Source: Myxococcales bacterium
GTDB lineage: Bacteria > Myxococcota_A > Polyangia > Polyangiales > Polyangiaceae
Assembly: GCA_016703425.1 (NCBI GenBank)
Contig: JADJCA010000001.1
Coordinates: forward strand, 620,001 to 684,000
DNA length: 64,000 nucleotides
Direction: 5' to 3'
Shown here: piece by piece, positions 26,181 through 35,648 of the stretch
Layout: each line of letters starts with the position of its first letter
How positions within the stretch are numbered: the stretch's first letter is position 1
The notes under the pieces: model-generated
Seen by the model: only the letters and a program-made list of their open reading frames with translations
What the model was told of the DNA's origin: nothing
The model's database searches: none
Made by a program: the position numbers and the translations under genes

Positions 26181-28189
26181 TCGATGGCGTAGACGAAGCT
26201 CGGACGGGGTTCGCGCAGCATTCGGTCGCGGATGATCGCGTGATGGCGCGCGGCGTCCACGTGCTTCTTGGCGAGCGTCTCCGCGAGGGCCTTGTCGCCC
26301 GTCGCTTTGGGGCGCGCGGCGAGCCCCATGAGCACCTCGGTCGCTTTGGTCCACGCGTCGAAGCGGATCGCGAAGCAGCCGCGGTCGGTGCCGTTGGCGG
26401 AGAGCGCTTCGCCGCGGAACGCGAGCGCACCTTGCTCCTCCAACACGCCGAGCTGAATCGCCGCGAGCTGACCGTACGGCTTTCGCTCGCCTGACGGTGA
26501 CACCATGCCCCGCGCCACGTGCCCGAAGGCCCACACCACGCTGTCGGTGGCGCTGGCACGCATCAAGGCCTCGTTGAGGACGCCGCGCCTTTGCAGAAGG
26601 TCGAGGAAGTAGAGCGCCCCCGTCTGCGCCTTCAGCTCCTCCATCGTCGACGCGAGCCCGCCGCCGAGCCACTGCTCATCGGTCTTGCCGCGGACGCGGT
26701 ACTCCTGCGCGGGCCCGAGATTGTGTGTCGCCTCATGCAGGATCGTCGAGACGAGGCTCGCCTCGCGTGCGGTGGAATAGTCCTTCATCGATTCGGCGCA
26801 CAGGAGCGCCGACGCAGCGCGCGCCCGCGACGTCACGCTATCGGGATCGGTGTAGAGATTCGCCATCGCGACGGTGCGTCCCTTGTTCTTGGCCGCGACG
26901 GGGCCCCAGTTGGGAAGGCTCTGGCCAACGGTCGCGCCGAGCGCGTCGCGGCTGTCGCCGCCGTTCCAGACGACGTCGATGAACTCGGGCAAGTGGAACG
27001 CGACCTTGCGCGCTCGATACGGCGGACCGGCGGCTGCCGCGATGGCTTCCTCGAGCGATTGCTTCACCGGCTCGAGCTTGTCTTGCCAAGCGAGCGAGGC
27101 CTTGTCGACGCGCGCGAAAGACACGTGAAAACCCGCCTTACGGGCGCAGGGCTCCCAATACGTCTCGTCGGGACCGATGCGAACGAAGAACCGCGACGTC
27201 CTCGCGCTCATGTTCGACCACGCGACGTCGGCCTCGAACCAAGAGCCGTCGCGGAAGGCCTTCGCAGCCGCTTTGAGGTAGTCGGCCAGAGCCGTGTCCG
27301 ACTCCCGCGCGGAAACCTGAGCCGCGTCGAGCGCCGCCGCAGCCGCCTCCAGGTCGACCCGATAGGGCGACTCGACACCGCCGTCGAGCGTCGTCGAGGC
27401 CTCATGCATGGGAACCGCAACGAGCGCCCCCGCGCGCTCGCGGACCACGGTAAACGGATCGAGGAGGCTCTTTTGCGCCGGATGCTTCTCGAGCGTCGCG
27501 CAAAACTTCGGGTCGCTCTGCAGCGAAGCCGGGTAGACGTCGACGGGCAACGTGTCGACGCCTTGAATCGCGGTGCATTGAGGCTTCGTCTCCGTCGTCG
27601 GGGCCACGCAACGAGGCCCCCAGTTGCGACGAAAGAGTGCGCGACTCTCCGCGTCAGCGGCCGCCACCTTGCCCGCGACGGCCATCATCCCACGCTGCCG
27701 CGCGTGCAAGCGATCGACGGCCTTCGTGGCCTCCAGCAGGTGCCGCACCATGGCCTTCTCCGAGGGCGCGAGGTCGCGCAGGTCGGAGCGCACCAGAATG
27801 GGTCTGATTTGCGAGGTCTCCTGGGCGATGAGCGCCAGCCGCGCGTCCGCGGCGGGCGTCTGCTTGGCGACAGCGCGCTTGGCGACGCGCGCCACGATCT
27901 CCGCAAGGGGAGACGCGGCGTCGTGAAACAAGAGCGAGCGGACCTCGCCCTCCGACGGCTCGCCGTTGCCGTCCTTGTCATTCTCCCAAAAGACCGGCTC
28001 CCCGGACGCAAAGGCCACGGCGTTGAAGCGATCGCGATCAACCTTGGTCGGGGGCGCTGAGACCGATGGCGCTTGCGGGCCGCGGGCTGACGGAGCGGCA
28101 GGCGTCGCCGGCGGCGTTGCCGCCTCGGGACCTGCCGCGCAGGCGCCGAGAAGTGTGGCAAGGACCATGGAAGCGGGGCGCGAGCGCAT
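26171..28189 (-). CDS. Lipoprotein zinc metallopeptidase, M49 (dipeptidyl-peptidase III)-like, with EF-hand
   Basis: The 672-aa product begins with a lipoprotein signal (LLGAC, lipidated Cys17) and a Pro/Ala linker. Residues 71-82 form a textbook EF-hand calcium loop, DKDGNGEPSEGE. The catalytic part has HEATH at 485-489 and a second zinc ligand motif EELKAQ with Glu 517-518, the spacing and context (LHEATHNLGP ... STMEELKAQTG) of the M49-like HExxH peptidases found also in fusion with Nudix domains. A periplasmic or surface peptidase is inferred. The start is the ATG at 28189, chosen for the signal peptide; the frame is open far upstream but is not coding there. It is divergent from the next lipoprotein gene. 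Confidence 0.8.
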   Translation of the reverse strand: MRSRPASMVLATLLGACAAGPEAATPPATPAAPSARGPQAPSVSAPPTKVDRDRFNAVAFASGEPVFWENDKDGNGEPSEGEVRSLLFHDAASPLAEIVARVAKRAVAKQTPAADARLALIAQETSQIRPILVRSDLRDLAPSEKAMVRHLLEATKAVDRLHARQRGMMAVAGKVAAADAESRALFRRNWGPRCVAPTTETKPQCTAIQGVDTLPVDVYPASLQSDPKFCATLEKHPAQKSLLDPFTVVRERAGALVAVPMHEASTTLDGGVESPYRVDLEAAAAALDAAQVSARESDTALADYLKAAAKAFRDGSWFEADVAWSNMSARTSRFFVRIGPDETYWEPCARKAGFHVSFARVDKASLAWQDKLEPVKQSLEEAIAAAAGPPYRARKVAFHLPEFIDVVWNGGDSRDALGATVGQSLPNWGPVAAKNKGRTVAMANLYTDPDSVTSRARAASALLCAESMKDYSTAREASLVSTILHEATHNLGPAQEYRVRGKTDEQWLGGGLASTMEELKAQTGALYFLDLLQRRGVLNEALMRASATDSVVWAFGHVARGMVSPSGERKPYGQLAAIQLGVLEEQGALAFRGEALSANGTDRGCFAIRFDAWTKATEVLMGLAARPKATGDKALAETLAKKHVDAARHHAIIRDRMLREPRPSFVYAIDLD

Positions 28190-28402
28190 GTCGCACACGG
28201 TAGTCGGACGCGGCGTCCGGCCCAAGGATTTCAGCAGGGCGCGCGGGGCTCTTGGGGATGATTCCGCGTGAGCGTAGGCTCGGCAGATCGATTGCCGCCG
28301 TGAGGCGTATTCGACGACACCGCACTTGTGATTGGGCACGGCGTCGGGCCCTTCGCTGCTTTGCACAGACCGCTCGCACCGATCGCGAGCCGAAAGGTTT
28401 TC

Positions 28403-29848
28403 ATGAAACGCGCTTGGCTCTTCGTTGGTCTCCTCGCTACGCAGGCCTGCAACTCGGAGACGGTCCCCGTCGTGAAGGATCCGTCGACGACGAACCCCGC
28501 GCCGGTCGCGACGGGTGGTGCCGAGCCCGCGCCTGTGGCGGGCCCCGGCGAGCCGGGACTCAAGGGGCCGCCTCCGATGGTGACCGGTGAAGAGGGTGGC
28601 CAATGGGGGATCCTCGACCGCCCGTCCTCGCTGGAATACGCCAGGGTCGTCGACAAGGTCGCCAACATGGTGACCGATCGCGAGCTCGTCGCGCGCGTGC
28701 AACGGCAGCGGCTGGGCCTCGTCAACGTCATGTGGGAGGACACGGGGCGCGCGCAAGGCTCGTCGGCGGGTCCCAACATCTCGGACCTGACGCTGCAGGT
28801 TCGTCGGCGCGAGCCCAATGGCTCCTTCGTGTCGAACCTCATGCCCGTCATTCGTCCCCCCAACTTCGTTGACCGCACCGGCGATGTGCCCGCCGACAAG
28901 TTCTTCGTGCGCGTCGGCAACGAGCGCGCGGGCCAGCCGCTGCGCTCCGTTCCGCTTGCCGACGTCCTCCGCGACATCCGCGCGTTCGCGACCGACCTTG
29001 GCTCGCTCGGCGGGAACAGCAACCTCCTCGCGGCTCGCGACACGCACTTCCTCGTGAGCGCGCAAGCGGTCTTCTTGCCGATCCCGCAGCAAGGCAAGGC
29101 CGAGTTCAACCCCGTGTTGTTCAACTACCAGTCGGCCCCGGGCTCACCGGCCGTGCTCACGTTGCTCGTGACGCGCGAGGGCACGAGCGTCTCGGTCATC
29201 GAGAACCGCCGCGAAGACGCGAGCTCGGCCGTCGGCTCGGGGCAGGAGCTCTATTTCAACAACAAGGGACAGCGAAGCGCCTTCACCGCCGAGCGCCGCG
29301 CGGACGTGAAGGCCCGCATCGAGGCGAAGGGCGGAGCGCGGACGGAGGACGATCGCTCGGCCTTGGCGAAGGGCGCCGACGTGCTCTTCCTCGTGCAAGT
29401 GCCGTTGCGTCACGCTCACCGCGGCCGCCTCGGCGGCGCGCTTCCGGCCGACGCAGCGGGCTCCGGAGGGTTCGGCGGCCCGAAGAAAGGGGCGCCGGCC
29501 GCGCCCAAGGCCGCAGCGGCTCCGATGGCCGAGGCCATGGCGGCTGCCCCCGCGAGGAGCGACGTGGAGCAGGCCGTCCTGGGTCACGGCCCGAACCTGG
29601 GCCCGTACCGCGAAGGCCGGGGCACGCGGCTCGAGCGCGACCCGAGCTTCCCCGTGCGCATCACGGTCCAGTTCTACAAGGCGACGAGCAACGGCGTTGT
29701 CAGCGACGTCGACCTCGACGCCATCACCCGCTCGATCGGGAGCGTGTACGAACACGCGGAGTTCGTGGGCTCGCTCGTGGTGCCCGAGGGCGATCCGCGT
29801 CGCCCCACGGCGTGGCAGACGATGCCTCGCGAGTGGTTCCCCTGGTGA
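28403..29848 (+). CDS. Unknown lipoprotein with Ala-rich linker (481 aa)
   Basis: I recognise no family. The signal peptide runs to a possible lipobox TQAC with Cys16; the Q at -2 is unusual, so it might be a plain Sec signal. A Pro/Ala spacer leads into a domain of about 60-340 with many beta-strand-like segments, then an Ala/Met-rich low-complexity linker (about 365-400) and a C-terminal domain of about 90 residues that includes FPVRITVQFYKATSNG. It is probably at the cell surface or in the periplasm. AAAGG lies five bases before the ATG. It shares direction with the next small lipoprotein, 68 bases away. Confidence 0.75.
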   Translation: MKRAWLFVGLLATQACNSETVPVVKDPSTTNPAPVATGGAEPAPVAGPGEPGLKGPPPMVTGEEGGQWGILDRPSSLEYARVVDKVANMVTDRELVARVQRQRLGLVNVMWEDTGRAQGSSAGPNISDLTLQVRRREPNGSFVSNLMPVIRPPNFVDRTGDVPADKFFVRVGNERAGQPLRSVPLADVLRDIRAFATDLGSLGGNSNLLAARDTHFLVSAQAVFLPIPQQGKAEFNPVLFNYQSAPGSPAVLTLLVTREGTSVSVIENRREDASSAVGSGQELYFNNKGQRSAFTAERRADVKARIEAKGGARTEDDRSALAKGADVLFLVQVPLRHAHRGRLGGALPADAAGSGGFGGPKKGAPAAPKAAAAPMAEAMAAAPARSDVEQAVLGHGPNLGPYREGRGTRLERDPSFPVRITVQFYKATSNGVVSDVDLDAITRSIGSVYEHAEFVGSLVVPEGDPRRPTAWQTMPREWFPW

Positions 29849-29916
29849 GGGCATCTGGTATCGTCGCGGGCGGTTGAGCGCCCGATTCGACGCCCTCCAG
29901 AAAGAGAAGACCCGTT

Positions 29917-30492
29917 ATGCGGCCTTTGGCACTCGTCCTCCTGGTTGGACTTTCGGCGTGTGGGGGTCAGGCAAGCGAGACCCCGGGCGCTAAGGCCCCG
30001 GTCCCCGGGCCGGCCACCTCGCAGGCCACCTCACCGGACGGCGCGATTCGCGCATTCAAGGTCGGCGCGGACTCCCTTAAGGCCGACAAGGTCGGCGGCA
30101 GCGACGGTGCGCTCAAGCCCGATGGGTCGCCCGATCACGCGTTCACCGCGGAGATCGACGGCCCCGTGACGGCGGTATTCCTCGCTTCCACGAACGCCGC
30201 CGGCGAACCCAACGGCGAGTACCAAGCCGACTCGGTGACCGGCGTCGATCAGATTCCGAAGGACTTTCCGTTGACGGTCCGTGCGGGCATGTTGACGGCC
30301 GGCGTGGGCGTTTGGGAGGGCGACAAGCTCGTCAACCGGCCCGACGGCTCCATCGAGCCGCTGGGGGCGGGAACGCATCGCTTGACGCTCTATGTCGCGT
30401 CCACCGGCATCCTGCAGCCGGGGGTCTACGTCCGCCTCTACGCGCTCCGGCCCGACAAGAGCGTCGTCCGGAGCGCCGCGCTCGGCCTATAG
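29917..30492 (+). CDS. Small unknown lipoprotein (191 aa)
   Basis: A clear lipoprotein signal MRPLALVLLVGLSAC puts the lipidated cysteine at residue 15. After a Pro/Ala spacer, one beta-rich domain covers about 45-185, ending with a compact GVYVRLYALRPDKSVVRSAALGL stretch. No enzyme motif is seen. It follows the previous lipoprotein in the same orientation with a purine-rich ribosome-binding region (AGAAAGAGAAG) 8 bases before ATG, and converges on the vWA lipoprotein. The pair may work together in the envelope. Confidence 0.75.
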   Translation: MRPLALVLLVGLSACGGQASETPGAKAPVPGPATSQATSPDGAIRAFKVGADSLKADKVGGSDGALKPDGSPDHAFTAEIDGPVTAVFLASTNAAGEPNGEYQADSVTGVDQIPKDFPLTVRAGMLTAGVGVWEGDKLVNRPDGSIEPLGAGTHRLTLYVASTGILQPGVYVRLYALRPDKSVVRSAALGL

Positions 30493-30522
30493 CGCTCGAG
30501 GCCTCGTTCGTGCCCGCGGCCG

Positions 30523-31947
30523 TCACTTCACCGTGACGGTCTCGCAGCCTTGAACGATGTCCACCTTGGCTTTGGGGTCCGCCTTGAAGCCCTCGCAGGT
30601 CTTGGGGCAAACGATGACCTTGGTGGGGGTGCCCGCGGGCGGCTTCGTGTCGTAGTACCAGCCGCCTGAGGTCGGATCGCATGACGCGGCGTCGGCGACG
30701 TAGAAGATGGTGGTCTTCTGGCCCGTCCCGCTCGTGTACTGCACGTTGACCTTCGAGTAGTCAGGCTTGCCGCTCGCCGGGACCGGCAGCTTGTAGTCGC
30801 ACGGAAGCGCGGCTCCGCGAATCGTGTTGAGCGCTTGCACGAACGCTTGGCTGACGTTTTGCCCCGTGTTGATAACGAACGCTGCACCCGAGCCGCCCTT
30901 CGCGGCGATCTGGTTGAGGTTCGTCTTCGCCTGCGCTTCCTCGTCCTTGGTGAAGACCCCGATCACGAAGGTCTTGATGCCCGCGCCAAAGCCCGCACCG
31001 GCCGTGTTCGCGATGCTCGGAATGTCCGTGACGGAGCACTCGGTCGGAAAGCCGTCGGTGGCGAGAACGACCGCTACGCTGTGCGTCGGATTCGCTGCCT
31101 TGTGGTCCTTCGCGCCCTTGATCGCCCCTTCGAGCGCGGGGCCCGTCGGGGTTAGCCCCGAGACGCCACGCGCTGTGAGGAGCGACTTCAGGTTGCCAGC
31201 CGCACCCGGCAGCGTGCCGATGGCGGCCGACGGCGATGCGTAGTCGGCGACGGCGCACGAGTCGCGGTTCTTGCAGTAGCCCTTCACCGGCTTCGAACAT
31301 GTGGACAGCACGAGGCAATCGTTGTCGCTGAAGCAGCCGCCGCCGCTCGCGATGAGCCCCAGACACACGCCGAGGTCCTGGCAATCGCCCGCAACGGCGC
31401 CGCAATCCGCATCGGTCGCGCAAAACACGAATTGCGTTGAGCTCTTGCTCTTGCACGCGCGGCGGTACCAGCAGGAGCCGCCCGCTGGCGTGCACGCGGA
31501 GTCCGTCTCGCAATCTTCAGGAACACCGGCGACCAAGCTCGGGAAGAACTCGAGCCCCACCCCGAGGCCGGCGGACGCCGGGTCGTCGACGAACGCCTTT
31601 AGCGCCGTTTGCACGTCGGCCCACTTCGTCGTTCCGCCGGCCGTCTTGTCGGCCATCGAGCCCGAGCTGTCGACCATCATGTAGAGGTCCAGCGGGAGTT
31701 GCTGGGCCTCCTGCATGTCGGCCGCGCATTGGTTGGGGAGCTCGCCACCACCGATCACGGTGCCGCCGTCGCCACCGGGTCCAAACGGATCGGGCCCTTC
31801 GCCGGTCCCGGTCGTGGAGCCATCGCGTCGAACGGTGCCGCCGTCGGGCAGCAGCGTGAGCGCCGGCGCGTCCGGCGATGACTCACCGCAGGCCACGAAG
31901 ACCGCGGAGAGGGGGACGGCTAGCGAGAGGAGACGAGCGATGCGCAT
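30523..31947 (-). CDS. vWA-domain lipoprotein with a cysteine-rich insertion (474 aa)
   Basis: The signal ends in VFVAC with lipidated Cys20, followed by a Gly/Thr spacer. The von Willebrand A domain begins at about 85 and has the MIDAS residues DSSGS (93-97), Thr268 in GLTPTGPAL and Asp298 in LATDGFP. Between the first and later strands, residues 146-231 hold 13 cysteines in short spacings, like EGF or other disulfide-rich modules. Such proteins bind ligands at the surface through the metal in the MIDAS; the insert could form the binding face. A further C-terminal region of about 100 residues has paired cysteines. It stands alone, with its own promoter likely upstream of 31947. Confidence 0.88.
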   Translation of the reverse strand: MRIARLLSLAVPLSAVFVACGESSPDAPALTLLPDGGTVRRDGSTTGTGEGPDPFGPGGDGGTVIGGGELPNQCAADMQEAQQLPLDLYMMVDSSGSMADKTAGGTTKWADVQTALKAFVDDPASAGLGVGLEFFPSLVAGVPEDCETDSACTPAGGSCWYRRACKSKSSTQFVFCATDADCGAVAGDCQDLGVCLGLIASGGGCFSDNDCLVLSTCSKPVKGYCKNRDSCAVADYASPSAAIGTLPGAAGNLKSLLTARGVSGLTPTGPALEGAIKGAKDHKAANPTHSVAVVLATDGFPTECSVTDIPSIANTAGAGFGAGIKTFVIGVFTKDEEAQAKTNLNQIAAKGGSGAAFVINTGQNVSQAFVQALNTIRGAALPCDYKLPVPASGKPDYSKVNVQYTSGTGQKTTIFYVADAASCDPTSGGWYYDTKPPAGTPTKVIVCPKTCEGFKADPKAKVDIVQGCETVTVK

Positions 31948-32026
31948 GAGGCCTCGTTTGTCAGCAAAAGGGCCGGGAGCATAGCCCTTTGTGACGCTCG
32001 TGCCAGTCGCCTCGGGTCCTAGGGGA

Positions 32027-32968
32027 TCAGAAGCACGAGTCCGGTGCTGCCATCAAATTCTGGCAGGGCACCTCCGTCGTGGTCGGGTCGAAGGGAAGGG
32101 GCGGATCGGCGTCGATGTCTTCGCGGCCGCGGCGCATGTTTGCGTCTAGGAACGCGGCGGCCGCATCGCGATCGAAACACGAGGACGTGTGCGCCATGCG
32201 CCACGTGCGAACCGCGAACATCTCCGGCTGATCCGGGTCAGGCGTGATGAGGTACCGGGTGAGGTTCGTCGACGAGACGAGGTCCTTCAGCTTCTGCTCC
32301 GCGGCCTGGCAGTCCGGGCTCTCGGTCGGCGATGCACACTTGTACGAGAGCACCGAACCACCATGCTCCATGTTGTGGAGCGCGAAGGCACGCTTCACCG
32401 GCGTGCTGTAGGCCTTGTTCCAGGTCGCCCACGCGCCCCAGTGATTGCCCGACGCGGGGAACGGTTCCCAGTCGCTCGACGTGTCTTGGCCCACCGCAAA
32501 GTGCGTGTGGTTCATGTTGGGCGAGCGGGACGTCTTGTGCGCCGTGCAAGCGCCGGAAGCGCGACGACCGACCTTGACGGCGCAGCGGCCTCCGCCCTGC
32601 ACGCTGTTCAGCGTGACCGTGTGCGTGCCGGCCTCAACGTCTCCCGACCACGCGAAGTAAGCGGCCTTGGGCCCTTCGTTCGCTGGGAGGTGGAGCGCCG
32701 GCGCGTCGACCGAGAACACATTGCCGAGCGCGTCCGGGTTCGCCGGGGCCGCGCAATCCACGGTGAGTGCTACGGGCCCCGCATTGGCGACGGAGAAGGT
32801 GAAGGCCTTGCTTCCGCCAGAGGGAATCAGGAGCGAGCGGCTCCGGAGCTCCGACGACGCGACCTCCCCGAACTCACCACTGTCCTCGGCTTCTTCCGCA
32901 GCGCTGCCGCTGCACGCGATCGCGCTTGAAACCAACGCAAGTCCGACAAAAGAGCACAGTGTGCGCAT
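32027..32968 (-). CDS. DUF3105 lipoprotein
   Basis: The 313-aa product has a lipoprotein signal ending SSAIAC (Cys19), an acidic spacer, a beta-sandwich-like middle part (about 45-135), and a DUF3105 domain (about 135-305) with the signature ASGNHWG and HNMEHGGSVLSYKC. DUF3105 has no established biochemical role; its conserved His, Met and Cys suggest metal binding. The extracytoplasmic location is clear from the signal. I chose the ATG at 32968 over one six codons earlier because the lipobox then sits at the usual position. It is divergent from a Ser/Thr kinase gene. Confidence 0.85.
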   Translation of the reverse strand: MRTLCSFVGLALVSSAIACSGSAAEEAEDSGEFGEVASSELRSRSLLIPSGGSKAFTFSVANAGPVALTVDCAAPANPDALGNVFSVDAPALHLPANEGPKAAYFAWSGDVEAGTHTVTLNSVQGGGRCAVKVGRRASGACTAHKTSRSPNMNHTHFAVGQDTSSDWEPFPASGNHWGAWATWNKAYSTPVKRAFALHNMEHGGSVLSYKCASPTESPDCQAAEQKLKDLVSSTNLTRYLITPDPDQPEMFAVRTWRMAHTSSCFDRDAAAAFLDANMRRGREDIDADPPLPFDPTTTEVPCQNLMAAPDSCF

Positions 32969-33111
32969 AGCGGTATCGGATAGCATAGTTCAGTGCTTCG
33001 GCCAGGGCGAAATGAATACTAAATAGTCTGGCGTTATCAGTAGGTTACTTCCATCGTGAATCCGCTGGCTCGTCAGTGACAGAACAATTTTGCGTGCTAG
33101 CGTCCCGAGCG

Positions 33112-34524
33112 ATGCCGATTGAACCGAAATTGCCGGTGGCGATCGGCGAATTGGTGGGTGGCAAATACGCCATCGAGAGCATCATCGGCAGCGGCGGGAT
33201 GGGCGTCATTGCCGCGGCGCGTCACGTGCAGCTCGATCAGCGGGTCGCGCTGAAGTTCCTCCACGCGCAGGTCCTCTCCAATGACCAGGCCGTCGCGCGA
33301 TTCCTCCGCGAGGCGCGCGCCACCGTACGGCTGAAGAGCGACCACGTCGCGCGCGTGTTCGACGTCGATACGCTGCCGACCGGCGAGCCCTACGCGGTGA
33401 TGGAGCTCTTGGAGGGCGTTGACCTCGCGAGCTACGCCCGCGAGGCAGGGCGCCTTCGCATCGCCGAGGCCGTCGAGTTCGTCGTCCAGGCGTGCGAGGG
33501 CATCGTCGAGGCTCACGCGCTCGGCATCGTGCACCGCGATCTGAAGCCGCAAAATCTCTTCGTGACTCGCCGCATCAACGGCAGCCCTCGCATCAAGGTC
33601 CTCGACTTCGGCATCTCGAAATCGATCGGCGGCGCGGACATGTCGCTGACCGATTCCGCGGTCATCCTCGGGTCGCCCTTGTACATGGCGCCGGAGCAGA
33701 TGAAGGCGTCGCGCAACGTCGACGTGCGCAGCGACATCTGGTCGCTCGGGATCATCCTCTACGAGCTCCTCACCGGCAGCGTCCCCTTCGACGGCGAGTC
33801 GATCACGGAGCTTTGCCTCAAGGTGGTCACGGCGGCGCCACGTGCGCCCCGCGAGGTGCGCGGCGAGATCCCCGACGCGGTCGCGGCCATCGTGCTCCGC
33901 TGCCTCGAGAAGGATCCGGCGCACCGCTTCGGGTCGGTGGCGGCGCTCGCGGAGGCCCTGGAGCCCTTCTCCGCCGGAGCGGAGCGCGGCCTCACCGATC
34001 GAACCTGGCGCTCCCTCGCGGAGACCGCCGACGCGATCGATAAGAAGAGCTTCTTCCCGCTGACGCCTCCGCCGGCCGCGAGCACCCACTCGACCTGGGA
34101 CAAGCTCGCCGAACCGCCCGCGCGGCGCCGCGGGTTTTATCGCGGGCTTGCCATTGGCCTCGCGGTGGCCGGCGCCCTCGGCGCTGCCGCATTCATGACG
34201 CGCTCATCCCCGGCGCCGAGCGCGGAAGCGCCTCGCAACCAGATCGCCACACTGACCGGCGCGGGCGGGGCGAGCATCGTCGAAACGGTCTTGGTCCCCG
34301 CCGCAGGCCCAGCCTCAGTCCCCCCAGTGGCCGCCCCGGCCCACGAGAAAACGACGCCGGTCGCTGACCTACCGGAAGACCCCGCGCGGAAGCGTCCGGC
34401 CAAGGTGGGCCGCCCCAAGCCCGAGCCCAAGCCTAGCGAGGCCCCTGCGGCCCCCTCGGCGGCGGCGCCGCCACCCGGCGACGCTTTCCGCACGACGGCC
34501 AACGGCGCACCCATCCTGCCCTAA
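33112..34524 (+). CDS. Membrane-anchored Ser/Thr protein kinase (PknB-like)
   Basis: A 470-aa Hanks-type kinase. The kinase domain (about 18-285) has GSGGMG at 26-31, catalytic Lys48 in VALKF, HRDLKPQN at 141-148, DFG at 165-167 and the activation-segment end MAPEQ. A proline-rich juxtamembrane region leads to one membrane helix (about 345-365) and an extracytoplasmic Ala/Pro/Lys-rich tail without a folded domain. All catalytic residues are present, so it should phosphorylate Ser/Thr of cytoplasmic targets. The start at ATG 33112 is preferred; a GTG at 33076 would add 12 residues. The following PEGA/TPR gene lies 68 bases away in the same direction, a frequent partnership in this group. Confidence 0.93.
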   Translation: MPIEPKLPVAIGELVGGKYAIESIIGSGGMGVIAAARHVQLDQRVALKFLHAQVLSNDQAVARFLREARATVRLKSDHVARVFDVDTLPTGEPYAVMELLEGVDLASYAREAGRLRIAEAVEFVVQACEGIVEAHALGIVHRDLKPQNLFVTRRINGSPRIKVLDFGISKSIGGADMSLTDSAVILGSPLYMAPEQMKASRNVDVRSDIWSLGIILYELLTGSVPFDGESITELCLKVVTAAPRAPREVRGEIPDAVAAIVLRCLEKDPAHRFGSVAALAEALEPFSAGAERGLTDRTWRSLAETADAIDKKSFFPLTPPPAASTHSTWDKLAEPPARRRGFYRGLAIGLAVAGALGAAAFMTRSSPAPSAEAPRNQIATLTGAGGASIVETVLVPAAGPASVPPVAAPAHEKTTPVADLPEDPARKRPAKVGRPKPEPKPSEAPAAPSAAAPPPGDAFRTTANGAPILP

Positions 34525-34592
34525 GGGTGTCGCCGCCCCCTTGCGCAACAGGCGCGTTGAACGCGAGGATTCAGGTACGCTCCGGTCGATCG

Positions 34593-35603
34593 ATGGGCAG
34601 CCGGAGACCTTCCCGTACCCAGTCACGTGATCGCGCACGTGGTCATGTCCGCGCAAGGGCTCTACCGGCCATGCTCGCCGCGAGCCTGTTGCTGTTGACC
34701 CCCATCAGCCGCGCCGACGAGGGAGAGGCCGAGACGCTGATCGGGCAGGGTGTCGCCCTGCGGCAGCTCGGGCGAGACCAAGAGGCACTCCAGCTGTTTC
34801 GCCGTGCGTTCGCGCAGGCTCCGAGCCCGCGCGCCCGAGCTCAAATGGGCTTGTGCGAGCAAGCGTTGGGCATTTGGTTGAAGGCTGAGGAGGACCTCTC
34901 GGCGGCTCTCGCGGAAACCGAAGACGTCTGGGTGCAGCGCTACAAGGAGCCGCTCGCGCGGGCCCTCGAGGTCGTGCGCGGGCGCGTCGGCTCTCTCGAG
35001 ATCGTGTCCAATCAGACCGACGTCGAAGTGGCGCTCGACGGCAACGTCATCGGGACGCTGAAGCCGCAAGGCACCACGTTCCGCGTCGAGTCCGGCACGC
35101 GAAGCGTCAGCCTGAAGAAGGTCGGGTTCCACTCGGCGTCGCGAACCGTCATCGTCCCGGGAGGCGGCGTAGCGCGAGAGACCTTCGACCTCGCCCCGTT
35201 GGCGCCCGGCGAGCTCGACGCGCCGCGGTCCCCGGGGGCCGCCCCATATTCGTCGGCTCAGCGCACCGTGGGTCTCGCCTTGCTGGGCACGTCGGCGGTG
35301 GTCGTCGGAGCCGGCGTGGCGGCGCAGCTCGTACGCGCGTCGTTCGTGAGCGACTACAACAGCGACGCCCTCTGTCCTGGTGAACAGTCGGCTCGCCAAC
35401 CGCCCGCCTGTCAGGAGCGAATCTCATCGGCGCGGACTTGGCAAACGGTCGCGATCGTTGGCTACGCTGCCGGCGCGGCGCTCGCGATCTCCGGTGGCAT
35501 TCTCTACTTCACGGCACCGCCACGACCGGCCTCGACGGCGGCGTGCGGAGTCGGACCGCTCGCCGCCGGTGGCTTCAGCGCCGGCTGCACAGGCCGCTTC
35601 TAA
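34593..35603 (+). CDS. Exported TPR-PEGA protein with two C-terminal membrane helices
   Basis: The 336-aa product has a long, arginine-rich signal region followed by a hydrophobic stretch ending near ISRADE, so it is exported. Residues about 48-125 are TPR-like helices (for example LIGQGVALRQLGRDQEALQL). A PEGA beta domain follows (about 130-205), then two hydrophobic segments (about 230-250 and 285-310) separated by a loop with two cysteines. This layout recurs downstream of Ser/Thr kinases in myxobacteria, and the role is thought to be in envelope sensing, but no direct function is known. The ATG at 34593 is chosen over an upstream GTG because of the signal. Confidence 0.78.
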   Translation: MGSRRPSRTQSRDRARGHVRARALPAMLAASLLLLTPISRADEGEAETLIGQGVALRQLGRDQEALQLFRRAFAQAPSPRARAQMGLCEQALGIWLKAEEDLSAALAETEDVWVQRYKEPLARALEVVRGRVGSLEIVSNQTDVEVALDGNVIGTLKPQGTTFRVESGTRSVSLKKVGFHSASRTVIVPGGGVARETFDLAPLAPGELDAPRSPGAAPYSSAQRTVGLALLGTSAVVVGAGVAAQLVRASFVSDYNSDALCPGEQSARQPPACQERISSARTWQTVAIVGYAAGAALAISGGILYFTAPPRPASTAACGVGPLAAGGFSAGCTGRF

Positions 35604-35623
35604 GCTGCCGCCCGTGCTGCTGC

Positions 35624-35641
35624 CCGCGCGTCGGCGCGCGG
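35624..35641. terminator. GC-rich hairpin between convergent genes
   Basis: A 7-bp stem CCGCGCG/CGCGCGG with loop TCGG lies between the stop codons of the PEGA gene and the chemoreceptor. It has no T-run, so it may block transcription from either side only weakly. Confidence 0.5.
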
Positions 35642-35648
35642 CGGGCCA

